This document shows, in pieces, positions 1-6,599 of a stretch of DNA of 7,311 nucleotides. Below the pieces are notes generated by a model. The model did not search any database. It was not told the DNA's origin and worked only from the letters and a program-made list of their open reading frames with translations. The stretch lies in contig JAOUDF010000129.1 in assembly GCA_029859385.1 (NCBI GenBank), positions 1-7,311 of the forward strand. The letters run 5' to 3'. Made by a program: the position numbers and the translations under genes. The stretch's first letter is position 1, and each line of letters starts with the position of its first letter. This DNA comes from Nitrospirota bacterium (GTDB taxonomy: Bacteria > Nitrospirota > JAOUDF01).

Positions 1-5
1 GGAGG
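1..5 (+). promoter_or_regulatory. Ribosome binding site of the ammonia lyase
   Basis: GGAGG lies 9 nt before the ATG at 15. The bases between hold TGA (9-11) and TAA (13-15, overlapping the ATG as TAATG). Either could be the stop of an upstream gene in the same operon, but the frame cannot be determined from the few bases available. Confidence 0.7.
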
Positions 6-14
6 TTGTGAATA

Positions 15-1613
15 ATGACCGCAGTGTCTTCACGACCCGTCGTGACATTAAACGGAAACGATCTCACCATAGAAGATATTGTTGCCGTCGGCATAGGCGA
101 CAAGCAAGTGGCTCTTGCCCCTGACGCCCTTGATCGCTGCCGTGCCAGCCGCCGGTTTCTGGAAGAAGAGGTTGCCGCCAGGAGAATTATTTACGGGGTG
201 AACACCTCCTTCGGTCCGCTGTGCAACAGGATCATCAAGGATTCCGAGATCGAGGCGCTCCAGATCAATCTGATCCGAGGTCATGCGGCAGGTCTTGGCG
301 ACCCCATCAAACCATATATCGCTTTAGGCATCATGGTAGTCCGGCTCAACTCCCTTGTTAAGGGCTACAGTGGGGTCCGCACGGAGCTGCTTGAATTTCT
401 AAACGACATGATCAATGAGGGTATTGCGCCGCATATCCCTGAATGCGGCAGCGTCGGCGCGTCGGGCGACCTTGTCCACCTTGCGCATATGGCACTGACA
501 GTGATAGGCGAGGGGACGGTCTATTACCGGGGAGAACAGATGCAGGCCGCCGAAGCTTTGTCAGCAGCGGGTATGAAGCCGATGCGACTTAGCTTCAAGG
601 AGGGGATCGCCCTGATGAACGGCACCAGCGCCATGACGGCGCTCGCTGCTTTCGCCCTCTTCGGGGCCAGAAAACTTCTACGCCTTTCCTGCGTTACCGG
701 CGCCTTTGCGCTGGAGATATTCGGTGGCATCGACGACGCCTTTGATGAAGATATCCACAAGATAAAACCTCATCCAGGCCAGATCAATGTTGCCGAGACC
801 ATCCGCAACCTCTATCAAGGGTCGCGCAACATTACCCTTCGCGAGGGGATGCATGAACTTATCCGCAGCCAGCATCGGGATGGACCTGTTTTTGAAACAA
901 GCATAAACGTGCAGGACGTCTATTCGGTTCGTTGCACCCCGCAAATACTGGCCCCGGTCGCCGAGGCAATTGAACAGGCGGTGCGTACGGTGGAAGTCGA
1001 GGCCAATTCATCCAACGACAACCCCGTCATCGTGCCGGAAAAGAAGAAGGTCATCCACGGGGGCAACTTCCACGGCCAGAGCATCGGTTTTGCCATGGAC
1101 TCTCTCTGCATTGCCATTGCCACCCTTTCTACCCTCTCGGAGCGACGTCTCAACAAGTATCTGGACAAGGGCCTCAACGAGGGTTTGCCCGAGCAGCTGG
1201 ACCCCGGCGCCGTCGGCCTCACCATGGGTCTTATGGGAGCCCAGTACCTGGCCACTTCGACCACGGCCGAGATTCGGCAGCTGGCAGGGCCGGTCAGCAC
1301 CAACTCGATCTCCTGCAACGCATCCAATCAGGACGTGGTTAGCATGGGCACCGTTGCCGCGCGAAAGGCGTTCAGGGCGGTGAGCAACTCGAAACATGTC
1401 CTCACTGTTGAGGTGCTTGCCTGCCTTCAGGCCCTCTCCTTTCGCAGTGCCGATGGTCTCGGTAAAGGGACCTCGCGGATTTACCGGGAGTTGGGTAAGG
1501 GCTTCAAGGTCTATGACAACGGGGGCGTGCTGCACGTTGAGTTGGTCAGGTTACGCAAGATGCTTTTCTCCAGCAGCCTGCTTGACGACCTGTCAGTATA
1601 CTGGAGGGTATGA
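15..1613 (+). CDS. MIO-dependent aromatic amino acid ammonia lyase (HAL/TAL/PAL family), pigment starter supply
   Basis: A 532-residue cytoplasmic enzyme of the aromatic ammonia lyase family (Lyase_aromatic), which removes ammonia from His, Tyr or Phe to give the propenoate. Ala149-Ser150-Gly151, in GSVGASGDL, forms the self-cyclised MIO electrophile. Other family residues seen are Tyr60 (YGVNTSFG), Asn202 (MNGTSAM), Gln300, Tyr303 and Arg306 (VQDVYSVRC) and Phe352 (GNFHG). Length fits the family (about 500-540). The selectivity pair is Gly89-His90, resembling the Ser-His of histidine lyases rather than the His-Leu of Rhodobacter TAL. However, NQD at 438-440 places Gln439 where HAL has Glu, which is the TAL/PAL state. 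With polyketide genes downstream and no other hut gene, I infer that it makes p-coumarate or cinnamate as the aryl starter. An automatic 'histidine ammonia-lyase' label would probably mislead. An aminomutase is a less likely alternative. The start is supported by GGAGG at 1-5. Confidence 0.9.
   Translation: MTAVSSRPVVTLNGNDLTIEDIVAVGIGDKQVALAPDALDRCRASRRFLEEEVAARRIIYGVNTSFGPLCNRIIKDSEIEALQINLIRGHAAGLGDPIKPYIALGIMVVRLNSLVKGYSGVRTELLEFLNDMINEGIAPHIPECGSVGASGDLVHLAHMALTVIGEGTVYYRGEQMQAAEALSAAGMKPMRLSFKEGIALMNGTSAMTALAAFALFGARKLLRLSCVTGAFALEIFGGIDDAFDEDIHKIKPHPGQINVAETIRNLYQGSRNITLREGMHELIRSQHRDGPVFETSINVQDVYSVRCTPQILAPVAEAIEQAVRTVEVEANSSNDNPVIVPEKKKVIHGGNFHGQSIGFAMDSLCIAIATLSTLSERRLNKYLDKGLNEGLPEQLDPGAVGLTMGLMGAQYLATSTTAEIRQLAGPVSTNSISCNASNQDVVSMGTVAARKAFRAVSNSKHVLTVEVLACLQALSFRSADGLGKGTSRIYRELGKGFKVYDNGGVLHVELVRLRKMLFSSSLLDDLSVYWRV
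1603..1607 (+). promoter_or_regulatory. Ribosome binding site deciding the start of the ApeP-like gene
   Basis: GGAGG sits inside the last codons of the lyase gene. It is 2 nt from the ATG at 1610 but 5 nt from the ATG at 1613, so the second ATG (overlapping the stop as TGATG) is the more plausible start. The difference is a single Met residue. Confidence 0.6.
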
Positions 1614-2062
1614 TGCAGTTATCGTTGCCCATGGAGGCCGAAAAGCTTATCCCTCACCGTTTGCCGATACGTCAGGTTGAGCGCCTGCTCGAGTTCCGGG
1701 ATCATAGTGGCGTCGTAGAGGCGGTAGTCAACCCCGAGAACCCCCTTCTTGATGGAAACGGATTTCTGGATGAAGTGGGACTGATTGAGATGTTGGCCCA
1801 GTCCTTCGCTGCGGTCCAGGGGTATGCGGATCGACTGGCGGGTAAGCCGGTGGGTGACGGGTTTCTTGTTGGCATACGCAAGGTTGCTGTTGATGTCATG
1901 CCGCGCCGGGGAGACCGGCTGACTATCTGTATCCGCCCTGTCGGCGGACTGGAGAGTTTTGTTGTGGTAGACGGGGAAGTGCGCAGAGGAGAAGAACTGT
2001 TGGCTTCGGGAAACCTAAAGTTATGGATTCCTCCGGAGGGTGTCGCGAAGGAGAATGGATGA
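1613..2062 (+). CDS. ApeP-like hotdog-fold 3-hydroxyacyl-ACP dehydratase subunit
   Basis: A 149-residue hotdog-fold protein related to FabA/FabZ and, by context, to the ApeP dehydratase of aryl polyene clusters. The N-terminal IPHRLPIRQVERLLEF (13-28) parallels the LPHRYPFLLVDRV start of FabZ. The central helix GLIEMLAQ (56-63) carries Glu59 at the position of the FabZ catalytic acid. The GHFPG loop that gives FabZ its catalytic His is absent: the equivalent stretch, 43-53, has no His. The C-terminal half (GFLVGIRKVAVDV, then RGDRLTI) is the usual hotdog strand pair. It probably dehydrates 3-hydroxyacyl-ACP during polyene extension, perhaps only together with the second dehydratase at 5746-6141. 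The ATG at 1610 gives one extra Met and overlaps the lyase stop as ATGA; spacing from GGAGG favours 1613. Translationally coupled to the lyase. Confidence 0.8.
   Translation: MQLSLPMEAEKLIPHRLPIRQVERLLEFRDHSGVVEAVVNPENPLLDGNGFLDEVGLIEMLAQSFAAVQGYADRLAGKPVGDGFLVGIRKVAVDVMPRRGDRLTICIRPVGGLESFVVVDGEVRRGEELLASGNLKLWIPPEGVAKENG
2048..2053 (+). promoter_or_regulatory. Ribosome binding site deciding the start of the LolA-like gene
   Basis: AAGGAG lies 5 nt before the ATG at 2059, inside the end of the previous gene. It selects the start that gives a clean signal peptide, over the in-frame ATG at 2023, which would put a polar DSSGGCREGEW leader before the signal sequence. Confidence 0.7.
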
Positions 2063-2679
2063 AAAAGCCTTTTCTAGTCTCCCTCCTTCTGGCCGGATGG
2101 TTCGTCTCCACGGGAACGCTGCCGGCGATCGCTGGAGACGATGAAGTGCTGGGGCGGCTGCAGCGGCTCTCATCGGGTATAGAGACCCTGTCCAGCGAGT
2201 TCGTGCAGGAGAAGTATCTTTCGGTTTTCAAGGACATGGTGGTATCTCGCGGACGGTTCTGCTTCAAAAAGCCAGATACCTTGCGCTGGGAGCTGACTAA
2301 GCCGGTGGCTACGGGTTTTGTCCTCAAAGGAAAAGAAGGGCGGCGCTGGCATGAGCGAACAGGCCTCAATGAGAAGTTCGACATCAACCGGGAGCCGGTC
2401 ATCAGGATTGTTGCCCAGCAGCTTATGGCCTGGACAAGGGCAGACTTCGATCGATTGCGCAAGGAGTATCGGATTGCCGTAATTTCGGAAAATCCTGTGA
2501 CGCTGAGGCTTGATCCTCTCTTTGGAACAGGAGGGTTTCTCGATCACCTGCGGATTGCTTTTTCGGAGGATGGCCGCCATGTGAAGATTGTTGAATTACG
2601 CGAGAAAGACGGTGATTTTACACGGATACGGTTTGAAAACACCCTTGTAAACCAATCTCTTCCTGACGGACTTTTTTAG
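2059..2679 (+). CDS. LolA-like periplasmic outer-membrane lipoprotein/lipid carrier
   Basis: A 206-residue secreted protein. It begins with MKK, a hydrophobic core (FLVSLLLAGWFV) and a signal peptidase I site after Ala25 (PAIA, then GDDE). The mature part has the LolA-type pattern: an N-terminal helix LGRLQRLSSGIETLSSEFVQEKYL, then the strand pattern GRFCFKKPDTLRWEL (a LolA hallmark of the type 'P..lrw.y') and a later LDPLFGTGGFLDHLRIAFSEDG. LolA-type proteins shield acyl chains in transit through the periplasm. Next to the MMPL pump and a lipoprotein in an aryl polyene cluster, this copy (comparable to ApeL) is inferred to ferry the pigment lipid, not general lipoproteins. The ATG overlaps the preceding stop as ATGA. 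A longer in-frame start at 2023 exists but is rejected on signal peptide and RBS grounds. Confidence 0.8.
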   Translation: MKKPFLVSLLLAGWFVSTGTLPAIAGDDEVLGRLQRLSSGIETLSSEFVQEKYLSVFKDMVVSRGRFCFKKPDTLRWELTKPVATGFVLKGKEGRRWHERTGLNEKFDINREPVIRIVAQQLMAWTRADFDRLRKEYRIAVISENPVTLRLDPLFGTGGFLDHLRIAFSEDGRHVKIVELREKDGDFTRIRFENTLVNQSLPDGLF

Positions 2680-2685
2680 CCGGCA

Positions 2686-5070
2686 ATGGACGTTACCGCG
2701 ATTATAGCGTCGGCATACCGCTTTTTTGAGGAGAGGCGCGGCCTTCTCTACAGTGTAACTGCGCTGCTGGTATTGATTGGCCTGCTTGCCTCAACAAATA
2801 TCCGGACCGAAGAAAACATCGAGGCGATGTTGCCCGACGGCTCAAGCCGGATAGTCGGGGATTTCCGCCTCTTGCAACAAGCCCCCTTTGCCCGAAAGGT
2901 GATTATTACACTTCAGGCTGAAGGGGAGACAGGGATCGATTCACTCACGGCAGCTGCTGACCGCCTTGCAGTTTCTCTGGATCCGGCATTGTTCAAGGAT
3001 GTGACAACCGGCCCCGATACTCATATGCACGGAAGGCTCTTAGTCTGGATTGAAGAGGCATTGCCGAGTATTCTCAACGCTGACGATCTGGAGATAATAG
3101 CCGCCGACCTTGCCGGTGACGGTGTCCCAAGACGTCTGGGTGAAAGCTACGAACTTCTTCTTGGTCCCGAAGGTTGGGCAATGAAGGACATGATTCGACG
3201 TGACCCGTTTTCCCTGTATAAGATGGGTCTCGAAAAACTGCGCCACGTCAATTTGGTCCCGCAGATGAAGTTGGTTGACAATCACTTCGTCAGCGCCGAT
3301 GGGAAGAGCGTCATGCTGATTGCCGAAACACCGGTCAAGATGACCGATTCAGCCGGATCACGCAACCTTGTCACGGCGTTCAACAAAGCGGTGAAGACCG
3401 AAATCCCCGTTGGAATGCGAGCCACAATGGTGTCGGGTCATCAATATACCCTGGCCAATGCAGAGGCAGTCAAGGGCGATCTGTGGCGTATCCTGACTGC
3501 ATCTACACTGGCTATTCTGGCGCTTTTCGTCGTTTTTATGCGCAGTCTGCGGGCGAGCCTCGTTTTCCTTTTGCCGCTGGCGGTTATCTGTATCGCAGCA
3601 GTAGCGGTATCGCTGTTTTTCCCGATGGTTTCGGCCCTGACCATTGGCTTCGGAGGTGTATTGCTCGGGATTACCGTTGACTACGGTATTCATGTTTATT
3701 TTGCAATGCGTCGCGGAGATGCTCTTTCTCATGTCATGGCAGGCAGGGTCGCAAGACCGGTCATCTTCGGCGGGCTTACCACACTGGCTGCTTTTGCGGT
3801 TTTACTTTTTTCTGATCTGCCGGGAACGCGGCAAATTGCGGTCTTCTCTATAGCGGGTATCTGTACTGCCCTGCTTCTGTCGTTACTGGTCTTGCCGCAT
3901 TTGATGGTGCCGGCCAAAGAGTCGGAGAACGATGCGGCAGGCAACCGGTGGATGAGCTGGATAGGCCGAAGGCGTTGTTTGGTTCTGGCGGTATGGATAT
4001 TTCTTGTTGTCTTGTGTGGATGGCAGGCGGCCTATCTGAAGTTCAACGGCGATTTGCGGCATATGAGCCTTGTCCCGCCGGAACTGGCTGCTGACGAAAA
4101 GAACCTGCGTACTACGTGGGGCGACTTCCGCGGCCAGGCCATGATCTGGATAGAGAGTCCGGATGCAGAGCAGGCCTTTGCTCTCAACGGAAGACTTTTC
4201 TCTTTTTTACGGAAAGAGCTTTCATCACCCTTTGTAACCCTCGCTCCTCTTTTGCCTTCCGATGAGGAACAGCGAGCGAACCGTACGCGCTGGAGCGACT
4301 TCTGGCAGGGTAAGAAAGGGCAGCGTATTCTGGCAGATCTGAGGGTTCAGGCAGCGGCCATGGGGTTTAGTGCCAATGCTTTCACGCCGTTTGAGAATGC
4401 CTTGCATGGTCCGTTGAAGCCGGTGACGCTCAAAGGGATACAGGAGGCGGGGCTGGGGCGCCTGGCCGAATCACTAGTAATGATCCAAGACGGGAAAACG
4501 TCGCTATTGACTCTAGCTCCGGATCAACAAGGGCTCCCTGAGCTGGTGGAAAAGCAGTTCTCCGACGGCGTAAGAGTCGTTTCCCAGAGTCGGTTCCGTC
4601 GGGAGATCAGCGATGCTATCGGGGATGATTTCCTCCGGTTTTTTTTGCTTTCGTTGGTAACTGTCGGGCTGTTTCTGGTTATTTTATTCAGGTGGTCCCG
4701 GAAAGCCCTTGTGGCGGCAGCACCCGCGCTTACCGGTGTGGTCATGATGATGGGCATCATGGGAGCGTTGGGACTTGAGTTGAATATTTTCAACGTTGTT
4801 GCCGGCATCCTTGTCGTAGGATTGGGGATCGACTATGGCATCTTCATGGTCTGTATGCTTACCGGCAAAGTGGATCACTCTACCAGTAAGGCAGTTCTCG
4901 TGTCCGGACTGACTACCCTGGCCGGTTTCGGCTCGCTGGTCCTGGCCCGTCATCCGGCCCTTCACTCCATAGGGCTGTCGGTGTTGCTTGGAATCGGTGG
5001 GGCCATCATAACGGCGTTGTTGGTCGTCCCTGCCCTGTTGAACGACAAGATGGAGCCGGAACAAGGATGA
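2686..5070 (+). CDS. MMPL/RND-family 12-TM exporter of the pigment cluster
   Basis: A 794-residue inner membrane pump with the duplicated RND layout. TM1 is about 18-36, a periplasmic domain about 38-265, TM2-6 about 267-407, TM7 about 429-450, a second periplasmic domain about 452-645, and TM8-12 about 648-785. Each half carries the proton-relay motif in its fourth helix: GITVDYGIHV with Asp332 and GLGIDYGIFM with Asp716. Each is followed by the GGLTTLAAF (362-370) or SGLTTLAGF (740-748) segment typical of MMPL/HpnN-like exporters. It is inferred to extract the aryl polyene lipid from the inner membrane and hand it to the neighbouring LolA-like protein (comparable to ApeM). It starts 6 nt after the previous stop, with no clear Shine-Dalgarno (GACGGA at 2664-2669 is too far), so translation probably depends on re-initiation. 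The end overlaps the next gene as ATGA. Confidence 0.9.
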   Translation: MDVTAIIASAYRFFEERRGLLYSVTALLVLIGLLASTNIRTEENIEAMLPDGSSRIVGDFRLLQQAPFARKVIITLQAEGETGIDSLTAAADRLAVSLDPALFKDVTTGPDTHMHGRLLVWIEEALPSILNADDLEIIAADLAGDGVPRRLGESYELLLGPEGWAMKDMIRRDPFSLYKMGLEKLRHVNLVPQMKLVDNHFVSADGKSVMLIAETPVKMTDSAGSRNLVTAFNKAVKTEIPVGMRATMVSGHQYTLANAEAVKGDLWRILTASTLAILALFVVFMRSLRASLVFLLPLAVICIAAVAVSLFFPMVSALTIGFGGVLLGITVDYGIHVYFAMRRGDALSHVMAGRVARPVIFGGLTTLAAFAVLLFSDLPGTRQIAVFSIAGICTALLLSLLVLPHLMVPAKESENDAAGNRWMSWIGRRRCLVLAVWIFLVVLCGWQAAYLKFNGDLRHMSLVPPELAADEKNLRTTWGDFRGQAMIWIESPDAEQAFALNGRLFSFLRKELSSPFVTLAPLLPSDEEQRANRTRWSDFWQGKKGQRILADLRVQAAAMGFSANAFTPFENALHGPLKPVTLKGIQEAGLGRLAESLVMIQDGKTSLLTLAPDQQGLPELVEKQFSDGVRVVSQSRFRREISDAIGDDFLRFFLLSLVTVGLFLVILFRWSRKALVAAAPALTGVVMMMGIMGALGLELNIFNVVAGILVVGLGIDYGIFMVCMLTGKVDHSTSKAVLVSGLTTLAGFGSLVLARHPALHSIGLSVLLGIGGAIITALLVVPALLNDKMEPEQG

Positions 5071-5753
5071 AGAAGAGATTGCGGTTTGTAGTGGCAATCC
5101 TTGGTGTCACGGTCTTGCTGACAGGATGTGCTGCATCGCTTTTCGCCCCGCCGGGGCCTGAGCAGGTGGATCCGGCGATGACGGCGGAACGGCTGGCCCG
5201 CTTGGCCTGGATTGCCCAACCGGGAGTTTATCGACTTCGCCAGACGGTGCTCTTTGAATTTAACGGTTCTCGTGTACCAATTGTTGGGGTGATGAAGCTC
5301 GATTACCACGAGCGCCGTGCGCGGCTAGTGGCCATGAACGACTTGGGGATGAAACTCTTTGACCTCATCGTAGACGAGAATGGAGAGGATCTGAATTCCC
5401 TTCTCCCTGATTTGGCAAAAATACCGCGTTTTGGCGAGGCGGTAGCGGCATCGGTGCGACGGATATTTCTAGCGCCGCTGCCCGATCCGAAGGATACCCT
5501 CTTGTTTGGAAAGGACCGTTATTTGCTGAAACGACACTGGCGTGATGGTGAAATACGATTTACCTTCGGCGGCGGCGACACCCGTCTGCTTGAAACAACA
5601 GTGGCGGTCGAAGGGAGCGATTGGAAGGCAGAGTATTTCGAGTATGGGATAACCGGAGACGTCGTTTACCCGCGAGGCATTATCCTTCATGACCGTCTGG
5701 CGGGATATCGCCTTATCCTGTGGATTGAAGAGATGGAGCCGACTGATGAATAA
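5067..5753 (+). CDS. DUF3261-like outer membrane lipoprotein
   Basis: A 228-residue predicted lipoprotein. MKKRLR and a hydrophobic core are followed by the lipobox LLTGC, with Cys21 as the lipidated residue. Position +2 is Ala rather than Asp, which by the E. coli rule sends it to the outer membrane. The mature part has a LolB-like pattern: YRLRQTVLFEFNGSRVPIVG (55-74), the strand VAMNDLGMKLFDLIVDENG (88-106), and a C-terminal strand region ending YRLILWIEEME. APE clusters contain such a DUF3261 lipoprotein (comparable to ApeN). The inferred role is LolB-like acceptance or anchoring of the pigment lipid at the outer membrane, as partner of the LolA-like protein two genes upstream. The DUF3261 assignment comes from context and general pattern, not a profile search. 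It overlaps the pump by 4 nt and the next gene by 8 nt. Confidence 0.75.
   Translation: MKKRLRFVVAILGVTVLLTGCAASLFAPPGPEQVDPAMTAERLARLAWIAQPGVYRLRQTVLFEFNGSRVPIVGVMKLDYHERRARLVAMNDLGMKLFDLIVDENGEDLNSLLPDLAKIPRFGEAVAASVRRIFLAPLPDPKDTLLFGKDRYLLKRHWRDGEIRFTFGGGDTRLLETTVAVEGSDWKAEYFEYGITGDVVYPRGIILHDRLAGYRLILWIEEMEPTDE
5735..5738 (+). promoter_or_regulatory. Ribosome binding site deciding the start of the ApeI-like gene
   Basis: GGAG lies 7 nt before the ATG at 5746, inside the lipoprotein gene. It favours this start over the in-frame ATG at 5689, which would add 19 residues without family resemblance and overlap the upstream gene by 65 nt. Confidence 0.55.
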
Positions 5754-6141
5754 AATCGTGAATGAGATGCGCAGAGCGATACGTAGCGCCGCAGTCTCTC
5801 CGACGATAAAGGGTGAGAGGGGGGAGGTTGTGCGCCGTTACCTTTTTGATGAAAACTCTCCTGTCTTTTCCGGGCATTTTCCAGGATATCCGATTGTTCC
5901 GGCTGTTGTGCAGATACTGCTCGCCAGGGAGCTTATCGAAGAGAGCTACGGCTACCCGATGAAGCTGAAATCGGTTGAATCGGCCAAGTTCCACAAACAA
6001 CTACGTCCCGGCTACGAAATATGCGTATCCTGCCGACCGAAGGAGGGCCATCAACTGGTGTTCCAAGGGAGGCTGGAGGTCGGTGATGAGATCGCCGCTT
6101 CCTTCGCGCTCTCCATGGCCAGAGAAGGAGATGCACCATGA
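5746..6141 (+). CDS. ApeI/FabZ-like hotdog-fold 3-hydroxyacyl-ACP dehydratase subunit
   Basis: A 131-residue hotdog protein. FSGHFPGYPIVPAVVQ (41-56) is the FabZ/FabA/ApeI active-site loop, with His44 as the catalytic His. KFHKQLRPGYEICV (81-94) matches the FabZ segment 'kFr.pv.PGD'. Two departures are visible. The nearly invariant Gly after the second Pro is Ala53. At His+14, where FabZ has Glu and FabA (and, as I recall, ApeI) has Asp, there is Leu58. So the catalytic acid appears to be missing here while the ApeP-like protein at 1613-2062 keeps the acid and lacks the His. I infer the two may form one mixed dehydratase that makes the trans double bonds of the polyene. The 8-nt overlap with the lipoprotein gene and GGAG at 5735-5738 set the start; an ATG at 5689 is the alternative. 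Confidence 0.8.
   Translation: MNKIVNEMRRAIRSAAVSPTIKGERGEVVRRYLFDENSPVFSGHFPGYPIVPAVVQILLARELIEESYGYPMKLKSVESAKFHKQLRPGYEICVSCRPKEGHQLVFQGRLEVGDEIAASFALSMAREGDAP
6125..6130 (+). promoter_or_regulatory. Ribosome binding site of the thioesterase gene
   Basis: AAGGAG lies 7 nt before the ATG at 6138, within the last codons of the ApeI-like gene. This is optimal spacing. Confidence 0.7.
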
Positions 6142-6599
6142 GCAAGCCCTATTTCAAGTCCAAGCCCGAGCATCCTGCCCCCCTGCGAGCTGTCGTTTCA
6201 CGGACTGTCCGCTTCGAGGAAGTAGACCCTCTCGGCATAGTCTGGCACGGCCGCTATCCCGGCTATTTCGAGGACGGGCGGGTAGCCCTGGGCAAGCGCT
6301 TCGGTATAGGTTACATGGATTTCTACAATGCGGGCGTCGTTACTCCAATCAAGCAGATATACGTCGAATACCATCGCTCTCTTTCCTTTGACGCTTCGTT
6401 CTCCATCGAAGCCATCCTTCACTGGAGCGAGGCGGCCAGGATGAATTTCGAGTTTATTCTGCGTGACACCCAGGGGCTGATAGCTACAACCGGCTACACA
6501 GTTCAGATGATGATGGACAGGGAGAACAACTTCCTTTTGGCGCAACCCCCGTTCTATCGAGAATTCTGTCAACGCTGGCTTGCGGGAGAGATTGCGTGA
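6138..6599 (+). CDS. 4HBT/YbgC-type hotdog acyl thioesterase (ApeK-like)
   Basis: A 153-residue hotdog thioesterase of the 4-hydroxybenzoyl-CoA thioesterase/YbgC type. The signature VRFEEVDPLGIVWHGRYPGYFEDGR (24-48) aligns with the family pattern 'vry.etD..Gvvyh..Yl.wfe.gR'. Asp30 sits at the catalytic acid position and His37 is the conserved His. The rest (YVEYHRSLSFDASFSIEA, then MNFEFILRD and TGYTVQMMM) follows the usual hotdog strand order. In aryl polyene clusters such a thioesterase (comparable to ApeK) is thought to release or edit acyl-ACP intermediates; the exact substrate here is unknown. It overlaps the previous gene as ATGA and the following ketosynthase as GTGA, so it is translationally coupled on both sides. 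Confidence 0.85.
   Translation: MSKPYFKSKPEHPAPLRAVVSRTVRFEEVDPLGIVWHGRYPGYFEDGRVALGKRFGIGYMDFYNAGVVTPIKQIYVEYHRSLSFDASFSIEAILHWSEAARMNFEFILRDTQGLIATTGYTVQMMMDRENNFLLAQPPFYREFCQRWLAGEIA
6584..6588 (+). promoter_or_regulatory. Ribosome binding site supporting the GTG start of the ketosynthase
   Basis: GGGAG lies 7 nt before the GTG at 6596, inside the thioesterase gene. It is the main support for this non-ATG start. Confidence 0.6.

Noticed and set aside
1008..1535. Open reading frame of 175 codons on the minus strand inside the ammonia lyase gene
   Set aside because: It is fully covered by the conserved C-terminal half of the lyase, has no recognisable domain, and is explained by codon bias.
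15..1613. Histidine ammonia-lyase of a histidine utilisation (hut) operon
   Set aside because: No hutU, hutI or hutG neighbour is present. The next genes are polyketide dehydratase and lipid export genes, and the NQD motif has Gln at the Glu position typical of histidine lyases.
2023..2058. Longer start for the LolA-like gene at ATG 2023
   Set aside because: It would put a polar 12-residue leader before the signal peptide, overlap the upstream gene by 40 nt, and ignore the AAGGAG placed 5 nt before ATG 2059.
1923..2462. Open reading frame of 179 codons on the minus strand across the ApeP-like and LolA-like genes
   Set aside because: It spans the junction of two well-supported sense genes and its product has no signal, domain or membrane pattern.
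4743..4761. Inverted repeat CATGATG / CATCATG with a 5-nt loop
   Set aside because: It is a by-product of a Met-rich transmembrane helix (VVMMMGIMG) inside the pump gene. The stem is short and AT-rich, with no U-tract or gene boundary nearby.
5689..5745. Longer start for the ApeI-like gene at ATG 5689
   Set aside because: The extra 19 residues show no family resemblance and overlap the lipoprotein gene by 65 nt. ATG 5746 has GGAG at a good distance.
5823..5832. Ten bases (GGAGGTTGTG) identical to the first ten bases of the window
   Set aside because: One copy is a ribosome binding site region and the other is coding sequence in the ApeI-like gene. Similarity does not extend beyond the purine-rich core, so it is most likely chance.
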